Assembly (NCBI GenBank): GCA_039881145.1
Contig: JAYKKI010000003.1
Location: 7,771,501 to 7,835,500, forward strand
DNA length: 64,000 nt
Origin: Druceiella hillmani
Lineage: Eukaryota; Arthropoda; Insecta; Lepidoptera; Hepialidae
Direction: 5' to 3'
The notes beneath the pieces are model-generated. The model saw only the letters and a program-made list of their open reading frames with translations. It was not told the DNA's origin and searched no databases. Below are positions 50,036-59,223 of the stretch, piece by piece (positions within the stretch are counted from its first letter, which is position 1; every line of letters starts with the position of its first letter). The position numbers and the translations under genes are program-made.

Positions 50036-50290
50036 GAAGACATATTTGCTGCTGGATTTCTTATACTTGTTTAAGTATTTGCTATACTCCAACTTTGCTT
50101 CAATTAAATTATAGCTTTTATTTTATATAATTTATTTTGAATACTTTTTAATCCCGATTACATCAATAAATTGATTGAAATATCCAACATGCATCCAATA
50201 ACCTTCCCTAATAGCTGCTATAATATTATCAGCATTATCGGCTGATACCTTATTTTCTATGGCTGATACCTTATTTTCTCTTTTTCACAC
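50036..50290 (-). pseudogene. hAT-like (ZBED-type) transposase relic, short
   Basis: The minus strand shows an open frame from about 50,278 to 50,150 reading KVSADNADNIIAAIREGYWM and then HVGYFNQFIDVI. This resembles the catalytic-domain block of hAT/ZBED transposases that usually reads VTDNAANIxxAI...HxxCFAHxLNLxV, with its first acidic residues retained and the Cys-Phe-Ala-His block worn away. Further down, at about 50,120-50,040, other frames give KIKAII, KQSWSIANT and a PAANMSSTVETK-like end, fitting the following IR-x-IVxFFKxS block. It is truncated on both sides and interrupted by stops. A 20-bp tandem duplication (GGCTGATACCTTATTTTCTAT) at 50,239-50,279 duplicates codons of this relic. 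Identification rests on one good block, so I am only moderately sure. Confidence 0.45.
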
Positions 50291-51178
50291 CTTAATTTTC
50301 CTTTTTATACAAATGCTCAGGTTTTCGGCAGTATGTTTTTCTGAATACAAAAAAAAACACCCAATAAATATGTAATTATTTTCGTATTCGTCTTTAATTA
50401 ATAAGCTATTATTGATACAAAGCTTAGATTATTAAATTACATCTACGACGATCGATCTAAACAAACAGCTCGGGCCCAGTTTACGACATTTTGTATTTCT
50501 TTTTAAAAGTATTTGAAGCATTTTGACAGTATATTTTTAGATGTAGTGTTTCTAGTTGGCAGATATTAGAATTATTAATCGGAACCAGAGAAGCTTCCTT
50601 ACATTTAATTTATTTCCTGTCCATTTGTGCATATTTTTTTTTAAAATAGAAATGTATGAATTAAACCGGAAATTTTGAATTGCTGGTGGTTTTGATTATA
50701 TTGTGATTTTGGTCGATTTGACCGCTGATTTCGGGAAGAAGTGCAAGGCTCTCTATGATATAGAAGGAAAAACAGATTTAAAAAATATTTCCCTCGATTA
50801 AATATTTAATTTGCTCCGTAAATGAATTTTAATAGTTGGGGGTTTTAATTTCATACGCCTTCTTAAATTTCTTACAGATTATTGGTATAGATACTATATT
50901 TGAACAATGTCCATAATTTGGTTTTATGGATCGTATGTATGACTTTTTTTCGGAGTAGCGGCATTATAAAAATATTTAATAAATAAAAAAATGTGTGTGT
51001 ACTTATGTACGCACGTTAGAAGTTATACTTTTTGGGCATAATGCAAGAATAACTTTGTTTTACATGCATATAATTAATGGAAATAAAATAATGAAAGGAA
51101 TAGAGCGTAGTTAAAAATAAGGTTGGTAGAATCTAAATTTTGTCAAATAATTAAAGTTTAAAAATTTAAATTTAAATC
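50291..51178. other. no gene seen
   Basis: AT-rich, nothing recognisable. Confidence 0.45.
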
Positions 51179-51532
51179 TTATTTGACGGATGAGTGGTCC
51201 ACCATATTAGTTTTCTTCTGGTTTTAAATTTTAAGCCAATCAACTCCTAGACCATTTAAAATTTATCGCGCTTCAATTTTATTATTTTCTCATAAAGAGT
51301 ATTAAAAGAATCATCTCTTTATTGCCAATTCATATGAGATTAATAAGAATAATCATTATTATTATTATTTATGAAATTTTAAAATTAAATTTATTAATTT
51401 TAAAAATGAAATTAATACTCAGTACTCAATTGAATGTAAACACTTGTATTTAAAAATGGTCTGGCAGATGATTGGCTTACACTGAAAGCCAGCAAAAAAA
51501 TAAAATGGTGGACAACTCATTTGTCAAATAAA
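51179..51532. mobile_element. MITE-like element with about 80-bp terminal inverted repeats
   Basis: The left arm, 51,179-51,263 (TTATTTGAC, GATGAGTGGTCCACCAT, GCCAATCA, CTAGACCATTT), is complementary to the right arm, 51,454-51,532 (AAATGGTCTGGCAGATGATTGGC, ATGGTGGACAACTCATTTGTCAAATAA), with several mismatches and a small indel. The internal part, about 190 bp, is AT-rich and non-coding. The family and target-site duplication could not be fixed; the ends do not match a terminal repeat that I know. Confidence 0.75.
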
Positions 51533-52190
51533 CTACGTATATATATGTTAGTAAGCAACTTCATGGGGTCGATTTAATACAGATTTTATGTTGCATTGTA
51601 GGTAACTTCATTTTGTCGAATTTTTGTCGCATTGGTAAAATTTGATTACATCATTTTTTCATAACGCGCCTAAAGAAGTATAGCTACAAAAATGTTTAAA
51701 AAGTGAATACTAAAAATGGGTACTCAGCAGAAAAATATTTAATTTTAATTATTTAAGCACTTTATGAAACAAATAGTTAACACTAAATATTTAAACACTG
51801 GCGATATAATTTAAAACTTAAAACTAAAAGAGGTGTGCCTATACTTGGGAAACAAACCTTTAAATTGAAATATTACACTAAAGATATTTAATATTAACTT
51901 TTGAAAATCAAATAATAAAATAGTTATAAACTTTAACATTTATCTATTATAATAATGTAAGCAGTATATTATTTATTAAACTGTTTAATTTAAATACGCT
52001 CAGAGACAAATCCATAAATATTTAAAGAGGCCGTGTTTGAACGCTAAGAAGCAGGTATGAATATATAGGTAGTAAGTGCTTAGCACTTAATAATACACAG
52101 TGCAGAAATATATTGTTTTCATAAACATTTCTGTGCTCCTCTTTTAGCAACGCTCATTTTACTCATAAATCTCTCTCTGTCTCATTCACA
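51533..52190. other. no gene seen
   Basis: AT-rich, nothing recognisable. Confidence 0.45.
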
Positions 52191-52400
52191 CAAAACGAAT
52201 CAGTGGAAAAATGTGTTGGCTTTGTTTCTTTTCTTCGGTCCGGTTCGGAACCGATACACAATGTTCCAAATGATACGTTTTATATAAAATAACTGTTTCG
52301 GATCACTTGGAACATAGCAATGATCCAGAATACTGAGTCGTTTCTGTAAAGAGTTAAAATGCGTCTGTTAAATGATACATCTGAACGCGAGCAGACGTGA
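52191..52400. other. GC-richer segment with nested inverted repeats and a TATA-like box
   Basis: CGGTTC-G-GAACCG forms a short hairpin at about 52,242-52,254. TGTTCCAA(A)TGAT at 52,262 is complementary to (A)TCACTTGGAACA ending at 52,316. Between the arms lies TATATAAAA. The arrangement could be a decayed LTR or promoter-bearing repeat, but I see no primer-binding site, second LTR or coding sequence. Confidence 0.3.
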
Positions 52401-53119
52401 TTCTATTTAGTATTGAGAGTACATTAGAAGTCAAGGTTTTAAATTAACATTATAAATTAAATTAAATTCTAAATTTGTTTAAGTTGATAGATAGTGCTGG
52501 CACCTATTTCAAAACTAAGTGACTTAGTTATTTATTACAAATAAGTAGGTACCTATTTTTGGTTAATTAGTTTTTATTTTAGTACCTACTTCTTGAAGTC
52601 GATTTTTTAAAATTTATTTTATTTAATGTCGAGTTGTGTAAATTTGGTGGCACGTATCTTTTTGTCTATATACATAACAAAACTGTAGAGTTAGGCTATA
52701 TTTTAAATATATTTCATAGGAATATAAAGAAACAATAAAGAACAAACATATTTTATTATTTTTAATATGTGTTTCTAAATATTTTTTTCGATTTTAATTA
52801 TATCGAGTAAAATTAAGTTTTTTTATTGCTAAAATAAACTTCATTTTCATAATTATTAAAACAGATGATTAGTAGTGTTTTATATAGTTCCATTCGAACG
52901 AAGTTACGGGCTCAGCAAATTGAAAATAATAAAGCTATGATATATAACAGAGAAATATCTCAAAAAATTGCAACCATCGCTTCTTGAGATGTAGAAAAAA
53001 CTTAAATTTTTCTTTTCTTAAAATTTTAAAGTCAACGACTTATTTGAAAACATAGTATTGGAATTGTTTGTTATATAGTTAGAAGTATAAAACTAACAAC
53101 ATAACGTAAAAGACTACTA
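52401..53119. other. no gene seen
   Basis: AT-rich, nothing recognisable. Confidence 0.45.
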
Positions 53120-53590
53120 CGAGACGAAATAACCATAGAAGTCTTTGAGGCTGTATAAGAAGGTGGTTATTGAGATTCTTCATTACATCTGTTTTCAAGT
53201 GTGGGGGAATGAGAAGTGGCCATCTGAATGGTTACACTCTCTTTTTATACCCTCACATAAGAAAGGTTCCACCAAAAAATAGAGCAATTAAAGGTTGATT
53301 TTTAGCCTGTAATTCACTAGCTTTCGTAAACAAAGTACATCGTCATACAGTAAATACTTGACATAAAACTTATTCATCAGCAAATATCACCTGAATAAGC
53401 TGATTTTGGTAAAGGAAGATGAACCCGGGAACTAATGCTCATAATTTGGCAATTCATAAAAAATACTTGAGAGTTTAATATTATATCATCATCAAAAGAC
53501 TTATCAAAATACAACCAATTCCAGCGCGATGAACGGTCCTGATAGATATGGTGACAAAGACCAGCCTTACATATTGTAGTTTTCAATGAT
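53120..53590 (+). pseudogene. RTE-like reverse transcriptase relic
   Basis: Plus-strand fragments, in order, match the N-terminal half of an RTE-type reverse transcriptase. At 53,205-53,275 WPSEWLHSLFIPSHKKGSTK corresponds to the WP-xWxxSxxIPLHKKGs block. About 53,280-53,340 is the worn NYRPISL region. At 53,377-53,425 ISPE-stop-ADFGKGR-stop-TREL corresponds to the EQAGFRKGRGTREQ block. At 53,430-53,480 LIIWQFIKNT-stop-EFN corresponds to the IxNIRQIIEKxREFN block. The catalytic domain is missing or unrecognisable beyond about 53,590. Several stops and frameshifts are present. It is on the opposite strand from the RTE-like relic at 29-30 kb and covers a different part of the protein. Confidence 0.75.
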
Positions 53591-54063
53591 TTTTTATTGA
53601 AAATGTATTAATTAAATCATTATTTCACTAAATATAAAATAAATAGCGATGTAGAGCTGATTTTTGTCTAATTTTAATGAATGCATGAAAACTGTTTTCT
53701 ACCTTATAACATTTTTATAAATATCATCTTTCCTTATATTCCCGTAGGTAATTTTTACAAATACGGAGGAAATATTTCGTTTCAATTGAACGTTTAATCT
53801 ATTTTTGTATCTTCGATAATTGTAGCACAAAAATAATTCATGATGTTACGCATTTATGACATGGACATAAATATATCTGAAATGTATGGCATAAATTGTA
53901 TCAAAATTTTATACTTTACGGTCTCCAAAATAAATTTCAATTAAATTTTAATTAAATTACTTATAATTGGTTGTATGAAAAATATTATTTATCATTACTA
54001 ATTTATAAAAATCGAAAAATTACAAAAATATTAAATACCTTTTTGTTATTTTTAGTACCTGTA

Positions 54064-54085
54064 TCATCATCATCATCATCATCAT
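54064..54085. repeat. (ATC)n microsatellite
   Basis: Seven or so ATC/TCA units immediately before the proposed Helitron-like 5' end. Confidence 0.9.
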
Positions 54086-54335
54086 ATATATTAATACGCT
54101 AAGGTTAAGATGTTACACTCCCTTTTTAGAAAAAACCTCACAACTAATCCACATAAATTGTATATCATTTTATAGATAATTGCTTGCTCTACCGGCATCC
54201 ACAACTAAAAAATTTATTATTGCTATTGTTTTTGCAAATTAATTAATTATTAAAATTATATACACAAAACAGCAATGCTGCCATCTAACGTCTCAACGTC
54301 AATATGATTGACGGTCGGTAAAATTTTTGTTTAAT

Positions 54336-54343
54336 TTCAAATC
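54336..54343. repeat. target-site duplication, 5' copy
   Basis: TTCAAATC directly precedes the first base of the Jockey-like element and is identical to 59,098-59,105. Confidence 0.85.
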
Positions 54344-54987
54344 AGGGAGGGGAGGTTGGTGTAGGTCTTGGTGGTGCTTGTCTTGCTGTAAGACACTCAC
54401 CTATAAAATGCTGAGCAAAAACCGGAACATACACCCAAGTGTGCGGAGTTGGGTTTTATGTGTCACCAACAAGTTCATCATACACGTCCACGCTGCCCTC
54501 AGACCGCCGTGGCGGGCTGGGGTAGGCTCACTACTATACCAGTGAGTCGTCCCTCCTGGGCAATGCTACAGTCCTTAGGACCCTGCACATTCCATCTACT
54601 CCCGGACTGCAGTAGCAAAGTATGATGGGCGAAAGCGACCCCTGGGCGCTTTAACCTAGTATACAGCTAGGGGAGACAACCCTGAATTAAAAACCAGTGT
54701 GTAGCTCAAACGAGCTACCCCAGACCGTAATCCTGTGGTCATGTCTCGCAGGAACGGGGGTCTGAGCTTCGCCACTTGGACCGCGAGGAAGGCCACCTCT
54801 ATAAAAAAACCCTAAATCCTAAGGTGTGGTACGTGCCAACAAGACTCTTTGGCTGAAAGGACAGATCAGTCACTAGCGACCAAACTCGACGAAACAGGCG
54901 ACTCGTCGATCTATGTAGCCCTCTACCTGGAATAGGCGTCACCCTAGGTAGCGACCGTATTATCGTCCTATACTCGTGGGAACAAAA
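54344..54987 (+). promoter_or_regulatory. 5' UTR / internal promoter region of the Jockey-like element
   Basis: GC-rich leader with no long open frame in the sense direction. Non-LTR elements of this clade normally carry an internal RNA polymerase II promoter here, but no specific promoter motif could be singled out by eye. The antisense frame at 54,799-55,221 (140 codons) is a by-product of the reduced stop density. Confidence 0.6.
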
Positions 54988-56309
54988 ATGAGTGATCCAA
55001 TCAATAATAAAAATAATAATAATAAAAATGAAAACTGCACCAAGATTAATAAAAACCAACCACAGCAGATAAGCCATAATGTAATATTTGAAAGTCGACC
55101 TAGAACACATTCTCTGGGTAACTATCCAACCACAACCTACCCAAAACAAACTACTGACCAAGAACCAAGTACAAATAAGGAAGATGACTGGAAGGAAGTC
55201 ACCGGTAAGAAAAGACCTCACTCAAGCCCGGAAAATGTTGGAACACAAAAACAAACAAAACTGGATACATACTGGCTATCTCAAACTCAACCGATACCAA
55301 CAAAAAATAGTTTTACTCAACTAGCAGAAGAAGAAACCCAAGTAGACAACTCCACTACTGTAGAAAAGACAACAAAATCACCTCCAATATTTGTTGACAA
55401 AGTGGGTAATGTCCGACCTCTACTTAACACGCTTAATGAACATGCTCCAAATATGTACGCTTTGAAGGTCCTCCACAATGATCAAGTAAAAAATCCAGAC
55501 CAAATATGCCGATATATACAGAATTATCGTCAAACAATTGGAACAAAAACAGACTGAGTTTTTTACTTATAAGCCTAAACAGGAAAGCTGTGCTTAAAAA
55601 TATGCATCCATCTACTAACCCTGATGACATCAAAGAAGCATTAAATGATATGGACTACAGCTGCATAAACGTTTGGAATATCAAACAAAGAACCACAAAG
55701 AAGCCATTGCCCATGTTCATTATTGAATTATTACCGAATGACAACAACAAGCGGATATATGAAGTTAAAAGCCTAATGCAGTATATGGTATCCTTTGAAC
55801 CTCCACGAACAAAACGGGAAATCCCACAGTGTGCGAAATGTCAACAATATGGACATACCAAAGCTTATTGTCGCCGACAACTTAAGTGTATCAAATGCGC
55901 TGGTGACCACCTCTCCATTGACTGCCCAAGGAAAACTAGGTCCGACCAAGTCAAGTGTATACTCTGCGATGGTAACCATCCAGCAAATTACAAAGGCTGT
56001 GGAGTCTATCGTGAGCTTCAAAATCTGAAATTCCCAAAAGCACCAGATCGTAGATCCAGGAATAAAAATCAGTTTGATAAAACAGAAAGTCATGAACAAG
56101 AAACACTAACGGCTCATAAAGGGAACTCTCAGAATACAATACGACAAACATATAGAGACGTATTAACCAAAGGACATCAACTTCCACAAAATAGCGCCAT
56201 ACGTACAAATGATATGCATGAAATAATGGACATAATGAAACAAGTGATGCAGCAATTGACTACATTGACAAACCTAATAATAGCACTCACGACGAATCTC
56301 TCAAAATAG
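54988..56309 (+). pseudogene. Jockey-like ORF1 (gag-like nucleic-acid-binding protein), frameshifted
   Basis: ORF1 protein coats the element's RNA and carries it to the nucleus. Translation should begin at the ATG at 54,988 (MSDPINNKNNNN); an upstream GTG at 54,976 is not needed. The first frame is open to a TGA at 55,555 and covers an Asn/Gln/Lys-rich, probably disordered N-terminal region and a PPIFVDKVGNV block. The frame then shifts: a short piece in a second frame holds TEFFTYKPKQES, and from about 55,590 a third frame stays open to the TAG at 56,307. The C-terminal part has MHPSTNPDDI, then three zinc knuckles. These are CAKCQQYGHTKAYC (CX2CX4HX4C), CIKCAGDHLSIDC (CX2CX3HX4C) and CILCDGNHPANYKGC (CX2CX3HX6C), the arrangement of the C2HC-associated Jockey gag family. 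Two apparent single-base shifts between 55,500 and 55,600 inactivate it. Confidence 0.92.
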
Positions 56310-58979
56310 ATTGCTTAAAAATAGCTCTATGGAATGCCAATGGGCTGCCACAACACACCCTTGAGGTTCAATCGTATTTGCAGACACATAATATTGATAT
56401 CTTGCTAGTCTCTGAAACCCACTTTACAAAAAAGAGTTATTTCTAAATACAAAACTATAAGACTTACCACACAATGCACCCTGATGGAACTGCACATGGG
56501 GGGAGTGCAATAATTATAAAAAATAATATTAAGCATTACGAAACAGTACAATATTGTACTGAAGATATCCAAGCAACAAATGTGCGAATCGAAGACTGGG
56601 TAGGATCTTTTGTAATTTCGGCTGTCTACAGCCCACCGAAACATAAACTTAAGGAAGCAGATTATGTAAGGTTTCTCGCCACACTGGGCCACCGATTCGT
56701 TGCTGGTGGAGATTATAATGCGAAACATCATTACTGGGGCTCACGTACAGTAACAACAAAGGGACGGCAACTAAAAATGTCAACTGACAAACTAAATCTT
56801 AGTGTTGTCTCGCCTGGGCAACCCACTTACTGGCCCACTGATAGAAGAAAAATACCAGATGTGATAGATTTCTTCATAACCAAAGGATTCCCTAGCAGCT
56901 TTATCACAAGTAGAACTAGCCTAGATTTGTCTTCTGATCATTCACCTGTAGAAATGACCCTCAAGAGGTCCATCACATTAGCTCCAAAACCATGTAAGCT
57001 GCACACACGCAAAACTGACTGGGATCTCTTTAGGCAATTAATGGCTCAATGCCTGGACGAGTCACTACCTATGAAAACCGAAGAGAACATAATGGAAGCT
57101 GTTGAACACCTCAACTATTGTGTACAAAGGTTTGCCTGGGCTGCTACCCCAACACTTACAGACACAAACCGTAAACTCGAATGTCCTCTGTCTATTCGTG
57201 AACTCCTGACTGAAAAACGTAGTGCTAGAAAAAAATGGCAACAGTCTCGACATGCATCAGATAAAAAACATCTAAACTACTTGCAATCTAAGCTAAAATC
57301 AGCACTTAGCGATAACAAGAACGAAGGAATACAATCCTTCTTAAAAAGTCTAGACGTGACATCGGCTACTGATTACTCACTGTGGAAAGTCACAAAAAAT
57401 ATGAAACGTCCAGTCTTAAACCAACCCCCTCTATGCAAAGAGAACAATGAATGGGCAGCCAGTGAAGCAGAAAAAGCAGTTACATTCACCGAACACTTAA
57501 AACGCGTCTTTGTACCAAACCCCGAAATAAATTCCCCCAAAATGCAAGAAGTGTCAACTTTTCTGAATCAATGCCAATCAACTCGATCCCCCTATTTCGA
57601 ATTTCACTAAGAGAGAAATGAAAGGTGTTATTGATACACTTGATATCAACAAGGCACCTGGCTATGACCTAATAACTGCCAAAATTCTAAGAGAGCTCCC
57701 AGAGGAAGGAATTTCATTCCTCACAATCCTGTTAAATGCAATCGTACGTACGTGTTCGATTCCTCCCCAGTGGAAAGTGTCTCAAATAATAATGGTCTTC
57801 AAGCCTGGCAAAAATGCTGTTGATGTGAAATCTTACAGACCTATTAGCTTGCTACCAATTACTTCCAAGGTTATGGAAATTTTATTTCTGCGAAGATTAA
57901 TGCCACATATCTATGATAATAATCTACTGCCTGATCACCAGTTTGGCTTTCGTCAGAGACATGGAACCATTGAGCAGGTCCATCGATTGGTCAAAAATAT
58001 CCATAATGCCTTTGAGTCAAACCAATATAGTTCTGCATCTTTCTTGGACATATCCCAGGCATTTGATCGGGTATGGCACGAGGGACTGCTGTTTAAAATT
58101 GAAAAGAACCTACCCATAAATTACTACAACTTCATCAGATCATATCTACACAACAGACACTTCTACGTTAAACAGGGAACTGAAACTACGTCTCTCTATC
58201 CGATTCAAGCAGGAGTTCCCCAGGGAAGCGTTATGGGCCCAATACTGTACCTGCTCTACACAGCTGACCTCCCAGTCACAGAAGGTCTTGTTACGGGCAC
58301 TTTTGCTGATGACACAGCAATTCTCGCAGCAGACCACCGACCAGACATAGCCTCACAAAAACTCCAAACGAGCCTTGACCAAATATCACAGTGGCTGCAA
58401 GATTGGCGAATCAAAGTTAACGAAATCAAATCAATACAAGTTACTTTTACTACCAAACGAGATACGTGTCCGGCAGTAAACCTAAATGGAGTACAGTTAC
58501 CGCAAGCCGATTACGCGAAATACCTTGGCGTGTATCTCGACAGACGTCTGACATGGTCCAAACACATCCTGACCAAACGATGTGCAGCGGGCCAAAAAGT
58601 GCGAAACATGTACTGGCTCCTTAACAAAAACTCTCAATTGTCGCTCGAAAATAAACTATTAATTTATAAATGCACGATCAAGCCTATATGGACTTATGGC
58701 CTACAACTGTGGGGAACTGCGGCAAAATCAAATATTGAAATACTACAAAAGTTTCAATCAAAAACGCTTAGATTGATAGCTGGTGCACCCTGGTATGTCA
58801 CAAACAACAGACTCCATTTGGAGCTTGGCATAAAATTGGTCCAAGAAAAAATCTCAGAGGTGATAAAGACATACAGAGACCGAATCGCTAATCATCCCAA
58901 TCCACTGGCTATAAACCTGATGAACCCAATAACGGCACCCAGAAGGCTTATGAAAAAACTTCACCAAGACCTTATATAG
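56222..58979 (+). pseudogene. Jockey-like ORF2 (endonuclease and reverse transcriptase), one stop and one frameshift
   Basis: ORF2 encodes the enzyme that nicks target DNA and copies the element's RNA into it. The endonuclease begins at LKIALWNANGL (about 56,315). It keeps the catalytic Glu in LLVSETHF, then VAGGDYNAKH, the IDFFI block and the final SSDHSP. A TAA at 56,444-56,446 interrupts it shortly after SETHF; the frame then continues from 56,447 (first ATG 56,474) to 57,610. A +1 shift at the C5 run near 57,588 moves it into the frame of 57,618-58,979. The RT blocks are complete: NKAPGYDLI, SYRPISLLP, QFGFRQRHGT, FLDISQAFDRVWH, QAGVPQGSVMGPILY and the catalytic FADDTAIL. They are followed by a TYGLQLWG tail and a TAG at 58,977. 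No RNase H. The frame overlaps ORF1 by about 88 bases at -1 and has no ATG before the endonuclease. Confidence 0.95.
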
Positions 58980-59083
58980 GGGCAAAATGAAATGAGTTCA
59001 AAAGGACGAACTCAGTACAAGACATGCTAACATACGCACCAATTGCTGAATGTCTCAAATGACAGATTGCAATAATAATAAAC

Positions 59084-59097
59084 AAAAAAAAAAAAAA
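59084..59097 (+). other. 3' poly(A) tail of the Jockey-like element
   Basis: A 14-base A run following AATAATAATAAAC. It joins directly onto the 3' target-site duplication. Confidence 0.9.
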
Positions 59098-59105
59098 TTC
59101 AAATC
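59098..59105. repeat. target-site duplication, 3' copy
   Basis: TTCAAATC follows the A-tail and matches 54,336-54,343 exactly. Confidence 0.85.
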
Positions 59106-59194
59106 CACTCACGTATAAATAAAGTGGCGCTTTAGCTCAACGCTTTTGATACTTGCGCCTCTATATGTCAATTTTAGTAAAATAGAATAAATAA

Positions 59195-59223
59195 TGCGAA
59201 GACTTCGCACGGGTCACGCTAGT
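59195..59223 (+). repeat. Helitron-like 3' terminus (hairpin plus CTAG-T)
   Basis: A perfect 7-bp palindromic stem with a 1-base loop (59,195-59,209), a 9-base spacer CGGGTCACG, CTAG at 59,219-59,222 and T at 59,223. Confidence 0.5.

Larger units (their letters stand above)
54344..59097 (+). mobile_element. Jockey-clade non-LTR retrotransposon, nearly full length
   Basis: The 4,754-bp element begins AGGGAGGGGAGG and ends in an A-rich tail (AATAATAATAAAC, then about 14 A) at 59,071-59,097. It is flanked by the perfect 8-bp duplication TTCAAATC. Order: a 5' UTR of about 640 bp much GC-richer than the surroundings (54,344-54,987), ORF1 (54,988-56,309), overlapping ORF2 (about 56,222-58,979), and a 3' UTR of about 90 bp. 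ORF2 has an apurinic-like endonuclease and a reverse transcriptase with no RNase H, as in the Jockey clade. It moves by target-primed reverse transcription. Base composition and intact catalytic motifs mark it as far younger than every other element in the window. The copy itself looks inactive because ORF1 has frameshifts and ORF2 has one stop and one frameshift. Confidence 0.95.
54082..59222 (+). mobile_element. possible Helitron-like element, split by the Jockey-like insertion
   Basis: The 3' part (59,106-59,222) ends with a perfect 7-bp hairpin TGCGAAG-A-CTTCGCA at 59,195-59,209, then CGGGTCACGCTAG and a T. This is the hairpin-spacer-CTRR/T end of insect Helitrons. The 5' end is less sure: TCATATATATTAATACGC at 54,082, preceded by an A, would satisfy the TC start and the A/T target. 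Without the retrotransposon the element would be about 380 bp, so it would be non-autonomous. The 3' end is the supported part; the 5' end is a guess. Confidence 0.4.

Noticed and set aside
53377..53586. Minus-strand frame containing WNWLYFDKSFDDD, reminiscent of an RT FxDxxKAFD block
   Set aside because: The plus strand over the same bases gives a much better ordered match to RTE reverse transcriptase, so the minus resemblance is chance.
54799..55221. 140-codon minus-strand frame inside the Jockey-like element
   Set aside because: Antisense to the GC-rich 5' UTR and ORF1. The hydrophobic composition and lack of motifs fit a shadow frame.
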